Origin: Prevotellaceae bacterium UBA1787
Lineage (GTDB): Bacteria; Bacteroidota; Bacteroidia; Bacteroidales; Bacteroidaceae
DNA: 36,218 nt
Reading direction: 5' to 3'
NCBI GenBank assembly: GCA_002315195.1
Contig: DCGD01000067.1
Coordinates: 321-36,538, forward strand
Shown here: in pieces, positions 15,683 to 24,162 of the stretch
Layout: each line of letters opens with the position of its first letter
Position numbering within the stretch: the first letter of the stretch is position 1
Made by a program: the position numbers and the translations under genes
Notes under the pieces: model-generated
Database searches by the model: none
Seen by the model: the letters and a program-made list of their open reading frames with translations, nothing else
What the model was told of the DNA's origin: nothing

Positions 15683-17116
15683 TTAGAACGTGACGTAGAT
15701 GAACTGACTGGAATCGAGTACTCCGATGGAGAGGATCAGGCAGGAAATGACGATGTAGAACACGAACTGCATAGGGGTGTTGCGCATGATGCGGTTCTCA
15801 GAGAAATATTCGTGCATGATGTCGTATGCAAAGAGTATTGGTAAACCGATGGAAAGGCATGTCAGAGTGAGGGTGTCCATAGGTGCAATCGTGAAGGGTT
15901 TGAAATCGGTAACGAAGAGTCCAACCATGGCTGTTGCATCCGAAAGCGTTGGCATGCGGAAGAATATCCATGCCAGACTGACAAGATTGAAGGTAATCAT
16001 CATGCGTAACAATCTCTTTGCCGTAATTTTCGCACTGGTCTGCTTGATCTCATGCTTGAGACGTTGTCCCATTATTGCCTTCTCTATTATCTGAAGCAGC
16101 CCATGCATGGTTCCCCAAACAATGAAAGTCCAATACGCTCCATGCCATAGTCCGCTGACAAGAAATGTAGCCAAGATGTTCCAGTATTGACGCCATTTGG
16201 AACACCTGTTGCCTCCAAGGTTGATATATACATGTGTGGTCAGCCAATTCGTTAGCGAAATGTGCCAACGCTTCCAGAATTCGGTAACAGAGGCAGCAAG
16301 GTACGGCCGTTCAAAGTTATTGATAAGGTCGAATCCCATGGTCTTGGCTATGCCTATTGCCATCAGTGAGTAGCCGGCAAAGTCACAGTAAATTTGCAGT
16401 GTGTACATAATGCTGGCAAGAAAACATACCGAACCAGAGCAATGGGTGTAGTTGGCATAGACGGTATCTACGTAGATGCCGATGCGGTCGGCCAGTACCA
16501 TCTTGAGAAACATGCCCCAGAGGAGCATCTTCATGCCTGTGATGCCCTGATTGAAACGGAAGACATGAGGTGTCTTAATCTGCGGCATAAGGTTCTTTGT
16601 GGTGCTGATGGGGCCCGAAATTACTTGTGGGAAAAAACTGACAAATAGCAGATAGTCGAGAAGATTATTTTCGGCTTCTATACGCTTGTGGTAAGCGTCC
16701 AGTAGGTAGCCGACGGCTTGGAAGGTAAAGAATGATATACCTACGGGTATTGCCCAGTTAAGTCCCGGGAGGGCAAAATGCAAACCTGCCATTTCAAGGA
16801 CGGTTGTAAGGATTTGGTTCAGGAAGTTATAGTACTTGAATACCAATAATGGAAGGATTCCGAGAATGGCAAATACCCATGTAATGGTTGTATTGCGTTT
16901 CTTTTTCCCTTCCTTTAACATATTTGCACCAAAGTAGGTTACAAGGCTTACTCCTATCAGGACAATGGCAAAAGCCGGTTTCCAGTTCATATACAGCAAG
17001 TGACTGACAATAAGCAGGAATATGTTTCTAATTCTATTGTATTTTGCCGGTATCAGCCAGTATATGGTAAATACCAGGGGAAATATAAACCAGAAGTTCA
17101 GACTGTTGAATAGCAT
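15683..17116 (-). CDS. MBOAT family O-acyltransferase (AlgI-like)
   Basis: The 477-residue protein has about eleven membrane segments. AlgI/DltB signatures are present: DFAGYS (245-250), EFWKRWHISLTNWL (279-292) with His285, and SGLWHGAYWTF (321-331) with the catalytic-type His325. Members transfer acetyl or other acyl groups across the membrane to polysaccharide or teichoic acid. The next gene encodes an SGNH-like anchored protein, as in alginate and other polymer acetylation systems. It starts 4 bp after the preceding acyltransferase-3 gene stops. Confidence 0.92.
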   Translation of the reverse strand: MLFNSLNFWFIFPLVFTIYWLIPAKYNRIRNIFLLIVSHLLYMNWKPAFAIVLIGVSLVTYFGANMLKEGKKKRNTTITWVFAILGILPLLVFKYYNFLNQILTTVLEMAGLHFALPGLNWAIPVGISFFTFQAVGYLLDAYHKRIEAENNLLDYLLFVSFFPQVISGPISTTKNLMPQIKTPHVFRFNQGITGMKMLLWGMFLKMVLADRIGIYVDTVYANYTHCSGSVCFLASIMYTLQIYCDFAGYSLMAIGIAKTMGFDLINNFERPYLAASVTEFWKRWHISLTNWLTTHVYINLGGNRCSKWRQYWNILATFLVSGLWHGAYWTFIVWGTMHGLLQIIEKAIMGQRLKHEIKQTSAKITAKRLLRMMITFNLVSLAWIFFRMPTLSDATAMVGLFVTDFKPFTIAPMDTLTLTCLSIGLPILFAYDIMHEYFSENRIMRNTPMQFVFYIVISCLILSIGVLDSSQFIYVTF

Positions 17117-17120
17117 TATG

Positions 17121-18146
17121 TTACCGTTGTCCAGTTATGAGAGAGATAGTCTTAGGTGTAATTTTTTTTATTAGGTGATATATCCCAACGCATATTGCAG
17201 TAGCTGATATACCTATCAGGAAAAGGCGTATGAATAGTAATGTTGGCATGGCATTGTCATGTATTACTATGCTGAATATCATTGTGCATGCTGAAACAAT
17301 CATTATGGTATGCGCGGAATATACGAAGAATACGCTCTCCGTGAGTTTTTGAGGCATTTTTACCTTATATCTTTCAGTTATGAAAGCTGATAGAACCATA
17401 TAGCTTGTCGCAAATGCTATGTCTCCTAATCGCCTTATTGGTATATGGCTGTCTTGTACTGAACACAATATTGCCAATGGCATGACGATTAAAGTCAGCC
17501 ATTTCATTCTGTTGCCAATATTGCTGATATTCACTCTGCTTATGGCAATGTATGCGCCCAGGGTGAAGTAGAATGTGCTTATTGGTAGTGATATGCTTCC
17601 GTCGATGTGATGTAATAGGTATAGGCTTATCATCACCAATATTCCCAGATGTTTCATCTTGCTCATAAGCAGCCAGATCAATGGTGAACATATACACATC
17701 ACTATCAGGTCTCTTATGTACCAAAGTGGTACATGCAGTGGGAATCCGTCACTGTACGTCCAAAAAATGTTCCATGTATAGAGCCCGCTTACGGCTTCAA
17801 GGTTTTTTGCTTGCAATATCGCACTTGCTTGCTTAAGCGTTAGGTACAACAGGCAAATCAATATCCACAGTATGTATGGAATAACCAATGTGTGCAGTCT
17901 CGAACGTAGTTTTTGAATGTATTTTTCCAGTCCGAACGACTCTGTGTCTTTGAAGAAGAGAAATCCTGATATGACAAAAAATACCGGAACACTTATCTTG
18001 ACAATCACTTGAAGGATTGCAAATGCCATCGATGCAGCATCGTCTCCTCTTACGCATTGTGGCATGCTTACCGAGGCATGGTCCAAAACGACTCCTACAA
18101 TAAGAGGGAACCGCATGTTGTCAATAAAGTCAAGCCGTTCTTTCAT
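17121..18146 (-). CDS. Acyltransferase family 3 membrane protein
   Basis: The product is 341 residues with about ten membrane segments. The N-terminal LDFIDNMRFPLIVGVVLDH (5-23) gives Arg12 and His23 in the positions conserved in acyltransferase-3 proteins, and VFFVISGFLFF follows near residue 55. It probably O-acetylates the repeat unit. It overlaps the neighbouring acyltransferase-3 gene by 4 bp. The two are clearly different in sequence, so this is not a recent duplication. Confidence 0.87.
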   Translation of the reverse strand: MKERLDFIDNMRFPLIVGVVLDHASVSMPQCVRGDDAASMAFAILQVIVKISVPVFFVISGFLFFKDTESFGLEKYIQKLRSRLHTLVIPYILWILICLLYLTLKQASAILQAKNLEAVSGLYTWNIFWTYSDGFPLHVPLWYIRDLIVMCICSPLIWLLMSKMKHLGILVMISLYLLHHIDGSISLPISTFYFTLGAYIAISRVNISNIGNRMKWLTLIVMPLAILCSVQDSHIPIRRLGDIAFATSYMVLSAFITERYKVKMPQKLTESVFFVYSAHTIMIVSACTMIFSIVIHDNAMPTLLFIRLFLIGISATAICVGIYHLIKKITPKTISLITGQR

Positions 18147-19162
18147 TTATTGGGTGTGAGTGACTTTATTCCTTTCTGCACTGGAACGCAGAGCAAAAAT
18201 GCAATGACTATTGCTATGGTGATGCATGCTTTATTCGATAATTCCAATCCAAGAACCTTGGAGATGAGAAAGCAATAGACAAGCAGGTGCAGAATGTAGA
18301 GTTCAAAGGTGTATGTTCCCAGCCAGTTGAATGCAGCCATCACTGAATTTCCAATATGGACTTTGTCCACCATGGCAAACGCCACGGATATCAGTGGTAT
18401 GGTGATTACCAATCTTCTTGCGGCTGCAGTCAGATATCCATATTCGGGATTTGTCCAAGCAAGCATGTATGCAGTCGGAAGCATACATGCAACAATCACG
18501 ATGCCAGTAATTCTTTGCTTCTTCTCCTGGCGCGATAGATATCCACAATATATGCCTATGAAGAACATGAAGTAACGTTCGAGCCCGTTAAAGAACAATA
18601 AGTAGTATTCTTGAGCGTGGGCGAAGAGCAGGTGGTTGGTTGTTACTGCTAAAGTCAATGTGGTCATCAAGCACAATGTCGTGTGCCAAAATGATTTGTT
18701 GCCGAAATATACCTTGTATATCATTGGAGAGAGCAGATACAACACCACCGATACTGCCACATACCACATGCCGCAATAGTTTCCTTCCATCCAATATGAT
18801 ATGGTTGTAAGGTAGCCCACAAACTGCCAGATGCCGATTCCTTCAAAAATCAGGCGGAACATGAAGTAGGGCAGTGCCATCAGCATATATGGCACAAGCA
18901 TGCGATAGAATCGTCTTTTGTAGAATGGTATCACATCGCTGTTCTTGCTGAAACTGTAATAGATGCCGTATCCTGATATGAACAGAAACCCTTGGGTTGA
19001 TACCAAGGCGGGAATTATGCTGATGATGTTTGTCAGTAAAGTGTCTGCTTGTGTTCCCGACAGCCCCATCCAGTGTCCAAGCATCACGCCAACAATGGCC
19101 AGACCCATTACGGCATTCCTGTATTTGCTTATGAGCGTGAGTGGAGAATATTCTGTTATCAT
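18143..19162 (-). CDS. Acyltransferase family 3 membrane protein
   Basis: The product is 339 residues and polytopic. The family motif is at KYRNAVMGLAIVGVMLGHWM (13-32), with Arg15 and His30, followed by GFLFISGYGIYYSF near residue 77. The spacing between Arg and His is longer than in its two relatives in this operon, so it may belong to a different subgroup. It starts with ATGA overlapping the stop of the upstream glycosyltransferase. Likely role: acyl modification of the exported polysaccharide. Confidence 0.85.
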   Translation of the reverse strand: MITEYSPLTLISKYRNAVMGLAIVGVMLGHWMGLSGTQADTLLTNIISIIPALVSTQGFLFISGYGIYYSFSKNSDVIPFYKRRFYRMLVPYMLMALPYFMFRLIFEGIGIWQFVGYLTTISYWMEGNYCGMWYVAVSVVLYLLSPMIYKVYFGNKSFWHTTLCLMTTLTLAVTTNHLLFAHAQEYYLLFFNGLERYFMFFIGIYCGYLSRQEKKQRITGIVIVACMLPTAYMLAWTNPEYGYLTAAARRLVITIPLISVAFAMVDKVHIGNSVMAAFNWLGTYTFELYILHLLVYCFLISKVLGLELSNKACITIAIVIAFLLCVPVQKGIKSLTPNK

Positions 19163-20256
19163 CTGTTAAATATCTTTTTGAAGGTGCATAAAGCGTTGTT
19201 TTCCGAGTATTTCTCCATGAATATTCGCCTACAGTACTCGTTGTAGCGCTTTACTGGTTTTTGGCTCAGTTCGTTTATTGCATCAATGTATTCTTGTGCC
19301 GTATTGCATAGTCGTCCGCACTTGTTTGGGTCTGCATCATAACCTTCAAATGTCTCTGTTGTGCCAAGAATGTTCTTGCCATACATCAAAGCTTCGCAGG
19401 TCTTTACTTTCATGCCGCTTCCGTCAAAGATAGGGAATACCATGAAGTCCGCTTCCTCAAAGTATGGGGTCAAATCGGGTACGCTGCTGTACACTTTGAT
19501 GTCCTTAAGGCATTCGTTGGCCGCTTTCAGCTTGTCCATGTTCTGTCCTACAACGGTAAAGTCAATGTCAACATGCGGCAATACGTTCTTTACAAACCAT
19601 AGTATTCCGTTGGCATTTGCCGGGAAATTGCTGCCAATGAACGTACACTTGGGCTTGTTGTTGGTCATCACGTCTTTGTCAGTTACCATGTCCTTGCATC
19701 TGTCTGTGAATGATATGGGAGCAAGGAGGTCAAAGCCTTTCCCGTAAAGTTGCTTTAAGGTCGTGTTGTCTCTCTCACAAAGTCCGATGGCTATGTCGGC
19801 ATACTCAAGGGCGTAACGGTCGTTCTTTGCGGCACAGCCTACAATAATGTTGCGCAGGGGCAACGCTTTTGGCACGCGGGCTTCATAGTATATGCTTTCC
19901 ACGTTGTGGAAGAACGATATTATCTTGCCTTTGTATCCTGTTTCTTTCAGATATTTTCCTACAATCCCGAATATGCTGTTTGTGATGAACACATAGTCAT
20001 ATTGTGCCGAGAGTATTTGTGTTTCTTTCAGTTTCTTTGGTGTAAGTCCATTGAAGTACCCAAGTGGAAACAGAATCACGGCATGTAGTAGCGACAGGAT
20101 AGTTCGCTTCCGGGTAATGTCATTTATGTAATAGCAGTCTACATTCCTTTCCCCGAGCACTTCCTTGCCAAGGTTTATGCTTCGCATGTTGGCTCTGCTG
20201 CCACCGTCGTTTGTCTTGCTGTAGTCCTTGAACAGTATGAATAGAACCTTTGCCAT
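19159..20256 (-). CDS. Family 4-like glycosyltransferase
   Basis: The product is 365 residues with a GT-B fold. The C-terminal half contains FPIFDGSGMKVKTCEALMYGKNILGT (around residue 280), typical of GT4-type enzymes that use a nucleotide sugar. The N-terminal domain begins MAKVLFILFKDYS and has SFFHNVESIYYEAR near residue 114, seen in many capsule glycosyltransferases. It is predicted to be soluble or membrane-associated. It lies 9 bp after the WbsX-like gene and overlaps the following acyltransferase gene. The sugar transferred is unknown. Confidence 0.85.
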   Translation of the reverse strand: MAKVLFILFKDYSKTNDGGSRANMRSINLGKEVLGERNVDCYYINDITRKRTILSLLHAVILFPLGYFNGLTPKKLKETQILSAQYDYVFITNSIFGIVGKYLKETGYKGKIISFFHNVESIYYEARVPKALPLRNIIVGCAAKNDRYALEYADIAIGLCERDNTTLKQLYGKGFDLLAPISFTDRCKDMVTDKDVMTNNKPKCTFIGSNFPANANGILWFVKNVLPHVDIDFTVVGQNMDKLKAANECLKDIKVYSSVPDLTPYFEEADFMVFPIFDGSGMKVKTCEALMYGKNILGTTETFEGYDADPNKCGRLCNTAQEYIDAINELSQKPVKRYNEYCRRIFMEKYSENNALCTFKKIFNR

Positions 20257-20265
20257 TTATGTACG

Positions 20266-21414
20266 TTACTTTATTGTGTTTTTTAGGGCGTCAAGCCATC
20301 CGTGACCGAACTCCATATCGGGCTCGACGTAATTTCCTTCGCCCCATTCATTCCATGATTTCAGGATAATGATTTTGTGTTCTGCATCTTTGTCTTTTAC
20401 CACTTTGAGGGCATCGAGAATATGCTTTTCGAATGCCTTGGGGGTGGCATTGACATAGATGCCATCGAGTGTCGCCGCACGAGGGCTGCGGTCCCAGTTG
20501 GGCATTATTGTAGGGTAAACATTGTCCCAACGGTCTTCCGGTGCGAAGAATCCTTTTACTGTCTTGCTGTAGTCAAAGAATTTACCTATGGGTATTCCTG
20601 CCTTGCGCATCACGGTCTTTGCCAGGTTCATCCATTTCCCTTCGTTCAGCATTTCCCCTCTGCGCATACCCACTGAGTTAACGGCGTCAAAGCCCATGTC
20701 GAGAATTGTGTCAAACAGTTCCTTGCTGCTGTCCACATTTGGCATTGCTCTGTATGTAGAACCGTCCGGATTGTAGCGTAGTGTGAGGGTAGAATCGCAC
20801 ATGCATACCAAATGAATTCCCTTAAGTCCGTTCTCCAATGCCAGTTTGCGCCATGTCTCTATCCATTCCTTCACGCGTGTGTGCGTCCAGGCATTATATA
20901 ATATGAATAGTGGCTTGCCATCGACCTTTATGTAGCGTTCGTCCTTGAAGGCGGATAGTAGCGACATGAAGTGGGCGTAATCGTCGTCATGTCCAGGGTA
21001 GGTTTGCTCCAACAGCATCGAGTTCGCCTGTATGCTGCTCTTCCTGTTCCACGTTTTGTTGCTCCACGAATGGTTTGCCCAGCAGAGGCAGAATGGGAAA
21101 TCCGGTTTGCCGCTTGCCACTACTTCATTGAAAGGGCGTTCAAGCAGTTGTTTGCCACCAAACCAGTAGTGGTAGTAGCAGAATCCTTCAATGCCCGCTT
21201 CACGTGCCAACTCAGCCTGTTGTTCACGTACTTCGGGTACACGAAGGTCATAGAATCCAAGATCCGCGGGTATTTTTGGCTGCACATGCCCCTTGTATAA
21301 GGGTTTAGCCTTGGCTACATTGGTCCACTCGGTAAAGCCGGGTCCCCACCATTGGTCGTTCTCGGGGATAGGATGGAATTGTGGCAGGTATAGTGCTATA
21401 ACTCTTGCTTTCAT
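20266..21414 (-). CDS. WbsX-like (GH99-like domain) polysaccharide biosynthesis protein
   Basis: The product is 382 residues. It matches the WbsX group by its N terminus (IALYLPQFHPIPENDQWWG, about 6-24), then GFTEWTNV, the GIEGFCYYHYWFGG segment near residue 75, FCLCWANHSWSN near residue 108 and a C-terminal SWNEWGEG. This fold is related to GH99 endo-mannanases, yet members occur within O-antigen and capsule clusters and are annotated as glycosyltransferases. Whether it transfers, cuts or remodels glycan is not settled by sequence. It has no signal peptide, so it acts in the cytoplasm. Confidence 0.88.
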   Translation of the reverse strand: MKARVIALYLPQFHPIPENDQWWGPGFTEWTNVAKAKPLYKGHVQPKIPADLGFYDLRVPEVREQQAELAREAGIEGFCYYHYWFGGKQLLERPFNEVVASGKPDFPFCLCWANHSWSNKTWNRKSSIQANSMLLEQTYPGHDDDYAHFMSLLSAFKDERYIKVDGKPLFILYNAWTHTRVKEWIETWRKLALENGLKGIHLVCMCDSTLTLRYNPDGSTYRAMPNVDSSKELFDTILDMGFDAVNSVGMRRGEMLNEGKWMNLAKTVMRKAGIPIGKFFDYSKTVKGFFAPEDRWDNVYPTIMPNWDRSPRAATLDGIYVNATPKAFEKHILDALKVVKDKDAEHKIIILKSWNEWGEGNYVEPDMEFGHGWLDALKNTIK

Positions 21415-21449
21415 ATTTGCTTATTCTTGGCTTTCGTTTTCGACATCAT

Positions 21450-22169
21450 CTAATAGAACCAGCAGGCTTTGCCCTTGAACTCGTATGTTTGATTGCGTGG
21501 GCGTTCACCGACTTTTTTCGCCGGTATGCCTGCTACAACGGTATAAGGCTCCACATCCTTTGTCACCACACATCCCGCACAGCAAACGGCCCCTTCGCCG
21601 ATGGTTACTCTCGGCAGAACTATGACATTTGCTCCCAACCATACTCTGTCCTCAATCCTAACCGACAAATCCTCGCCGTCAAAGCAACCGAATTTTGGAT
21701 CTCTGTGGTCATGTTGTTCTGTATATATTGATGTGTTGGAGTTTATATTAACGTGCTTTCCCAGTGTAAGTCCGCGGCGTGCATCAAGTATGGTGTTGTC
21801 TCCGATGATACAACCTTCACCTACGGTCAGGAACTGGGGCTCGCGTATCTCTGTCTTGTAGTGGAATACGACATTCTTTCCTATCTTTGCTCCAAGTCCC
21901 CGGTACAGTTCACGGCGGAGCAGAACGCTTGGCAAAGTGCCAATTTTGATTACCAACGCTCGCTTGCCGCCGCCTCTGAATATCCACGAGTTTAGTATGG
22001 TGTAGCACACTCCTATGGTACGTGTCAGCAAATTGCGATGACGGTGTTTAATTGCGTCAAGGGCGGAGAAGATGTAGAATGCCGTCAGTATCACATATTT
22101 GAGGTACAATAATGCTACCAAGGCGCATAGTATGTAAATCATCGTTGTGTTGTCAAGGCTGTTCATCAT
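21450..22169 (-). CDS. Left-handed beta-helix acetyltransferase with membrane anchor
   Basis: The product is 239 residues. An N-terminal membrane segment (about 9-36) is followed by hexapeptide repeats (about 95-215) ending with the family tail VVAGIPAKKV (211-220). His153 or His155 in EQHDHRD is the probable catalytic base, as in WcaF, NodL and maltose acetyltransferase-like enzymes. These use acetyl-CoA to O-acetylate a sugar in the cytoplasm. The anchor is unusual for the family and may hold the enzyme near the lipid-linked intermediate. The gene overlaps the preceding glycosyltransferase gene by 17 bp. Confidence 0.87.
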   Translation of the reverse strand: MMNSLDNTTMIYILCALVALLYLKYVILTAFYIFSALDAIKHRHRNLLTRTIGVCYTILNSWIFRGGGKRALVIKIGTLPSVLLRRELYRGLGAKIGKNVVFHYKTEIREPQFLTVGEGCIIGDNTILDARRGLTLGKHVNINSNTSIYTEQHDHRDPKFGCFDGEDLSVRIEDRVWLGANVIVLPRVTIGEGAVCCAGCVVTKDVEPYTVVAGIPAKKVGERPRNQTYEFKGKACWFY

Positions 22170-23292
22170 GTTTCAGTATTCTATTGTATAGTTTCATTAC
22201 GGCATCTGAGCATGCTTTTGGGGTATATAGCATATTTACGGTTCGGCGCGCTCTCTCTCTGTAGTCGTCCCAATCCTCTTGCTTTGAACCCGACACAATG
22301 TTAAGTAAGGTTGTCAGCTCTTCTTTTGTGTTGAATCTCAAACCTATCTCATCTCCGGTAATCTGTAAACCGTTGTCAAATTGTTCTTTTGTTCCCGATG
22401 TGTTTCTGCCAATGGTAATGCATTTCATAAACATTGCTTCCGGGAGGATTCGACCGAAACCTTCGTTGTAGGACGGTACAATTGTCGCACGTGCACCTGC
22501 CATGAGTTCCGGTACATCATTGCGAACACCAAGGAAACGCACTTTGTCGGCAATACCGTAAGCTTCCGCTTTATGTTTTAGTTTGTTTAGGTAGGATCCT
22601 TCCAGTGGTGCGCCTGCGACCAACAGGGGAAGTGACCTCGTTGAGGCTGCATAGGCTTCTATCAGTTCCTCTATTCCCTTGTTGTATTCAAGACGTCCCG
22701 CAAACAATAGATATGTTTTCTGCGTCTTGTTTTCTGTTGTTTTGTCATCGCCCATGATACAGTCGTAAATCACTTCCGAACGTCCTGTCAGACTATGGTG
22801 TTTCTGCACATCTTTTGTGATGCAGATGGCATGGGTTACCATATTGTAGAAACTCTTCTTGCAGGGATAGTATCTCATTCCGATCAAATCCGGATTTTCA
22901 CGAAAATGGAAAACGTGTGGAATGGACGACAGTTTTCCTGCTCGTGCCCCGATGTCTATCACGCTGGAATTGGAATGAATGATGTCGTATCCTTTTATAT
23001 GGTCAGCCAACCGTCTTGCTGCCATTGCGTTGACGCATCTGCGTGCAATCAGGCGTGGCAACCATAGCAGGTAATCCATCACACTTTCTTCGTAAGGATA
23101 TGTATTGAGGCGGTAGTTCAGTACGAGTGTAGGTATTCCTTTTGTGTCAAGATCGCTTTTCAAACCTTTGTTGTTGGGTACAACAACCAGAGGTTCCACA
23201 CCTTTCTTCATCAGTGCGTACAACATTGGCAGGAAGGACTTGTACGCTCCTCCTTGTGCGTCCGTATCGTGCAGAATGTATGCTACTTTCAT
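22153..23292 (-). CDS. Family 4 glycosyltransferase
   Basis: The frame is open further upstream to 23538, but that extension is Arg-rich and lies entirely inside the preceding gene. The ATG at 23292 starts a normal Rossmann strand (MKVAYILHDTDAQGG) and overlaps the previous stop as TAATG, so 379 residues is preferred. GT4 motifs are LFAGRLEYNKGIEELIEAY and the acidic motif PSYNEGFGRILPEAM near the C-terminal third. It is a retaining GT-B enzyme adding one sugar to the repeat unit. Confidence 0.9.
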   Translation of the reverse strand: MKVAYILHDTDAQGGAYKSFLPMLYALMKKGVEPLVVVPNNKGLKSDLDTKGIPTLVLNYRLNTYPYEESVMDYLLWLPRLIARRCVNAMAARRLADHIKGYDIIHSNSSVIDIGARAGKLSSIPHVFHFRENPDLIGMRYYPCKKSFYNMVTHAICITKDVQKHHSLTGRSEVIYDCIMGDDKTTENKTQKTYLLFAGRLEYNKGIEELIEAYAASTRSLPLLVAGAPLEGSYLNKLKHKAEAYGIADKVRFLGVRNDVPELMAGARATIVPSYNEGFGRILPEAMFMKCITIGRNTSGTKEQFDNGLQITGDEIGLRFNTKEELTTLLNIVSGSKQEDWDDYRERARRTVNMLYTPKACSDAVMKLYNRILKHDEQP

Positions 23293-24158
23293 TATAACCA
23301 GGTTGCGTTTTTCTGTTGCTCCAGTTTTCTTGAGTTGGATATTTTTTTGTATGAAATGAATGCTTTCAATGATTCTTTCATAGTAGTTGCTGCCGACTCT
23401 TCTGTCAGCACTCCGATGAGTTTGCGAATGCGACGCATGAACGGCAATCCGGGATTGCATAGTGCGATATATACTCTGTTGCGAACGAGAAGCTTGTCGT
23501 GTACGGCCTCGTTGCCGAACTTGCCACGATCGTGCCATACTTGCGCAGTTGGAACTACTATGGTTTTGCGCTTGTGAAATTCAAGTCTGGTGTAATAGTT
23601 TGTGTCTTCCCCGTAATGGAAGAACAGGGGGTTGAAGCCTCCTACGGTTCTTATCATGTCTATGGGCATGAACCAGCAAGCTGCACACACTTCACCTATT
23701 TCGTAGTTGGACTTCGTCTTTCCTACAATCAGCAGGTCGTCAAGCAACTCGTTGTCAGCAAGGCGTAATGATAGTCTGAAAAACCAGTCGAGGTTCTTGC
23801 CGTTGCCGGAGAGATGGAGTGGGGAATACAGGTCCCTGCCGTTGGACACCTTTAGCATTTCTTCTATTGCTGTAGGTTGCAAGTATGCGTCTTGGTTGAG
23901 CAGAAGAACGTAGTCATAGCCGTTGTCCAAAGCATAGCGCAGCCCCACGTTGTTGCCCCGACCAAAGCCCAGATTTTCCTTTTTGGCCGCAAGCACCACC
24001 TCGGGATATTTGTCGGCAATGAATTGGGGTGTACCGTCCGTCGAGTTGTTGTCGATGACAATGGTCGTGACGGGGTGTGTGCTTTGGCGAAGTGACCAGA
24101 GACATTTGTCTAACCATTTCATGCCGTTGTATGTGACTATGATTACAAGAACTTTCAT
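23292..24158 (-). CDS. Family 2 glycosyltransferase (rhamnosyltransferase-like)
   Basis: The product is 288 residues. VLVIIVTYNGMKWLDKCLWS starts the GT-A domain, with IDNNSTDGT near residue 35 and an LLNQDAYLQP motif near residue 90 as the metal-binding DXD equivalent. This sub-group (NQD motif, HYGEDTNYYTRLEF later) often includes dTDP-rhamnosyl or galactofuranosyl transferases, but the donor is inference. It lies 4 bp downstream of the flippase gene and is translationally coupled to the next glycosyltransferase. Confidence 0.88.
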   Translation of the reverse strand: MKVLVIIVTYNGMKWLDKCLWSLRQSTHPVTTIVIDNNSTDGTPQFIADKYPEVVLAAKKENLGFGRGNNVGLRYALDNGYDYVLLLNQDAYLQPTAIEEMLKVSNGRDLYSPLHLSGNGKNLDWFFRLSLRLADNELLDDLLIVGKTKSNYEIGEVCAACWFMPIDMIRTVGGFNPLFFHYGEDTNYYTRLEFHKRKTIVVPTAQVWHDRGKFGNEAVHDKLLVRNRVYIALCNPGLPFMRRIRKLIGVLTEESAATTMKESLKAFISYKKISNSRKLEQQKNATWL

Positions 24159-24162
24159 TGCG

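Noticed and set aside
22153..23538. Longer 461-residue start for the GT4 gene
   Set aside because: The extra 82 residues are Arg/Ser-rich and lie wholly within the preceding GT2 gene; the ATG at 23292 begins a standard GT-B strand and overlaps the previous stop.
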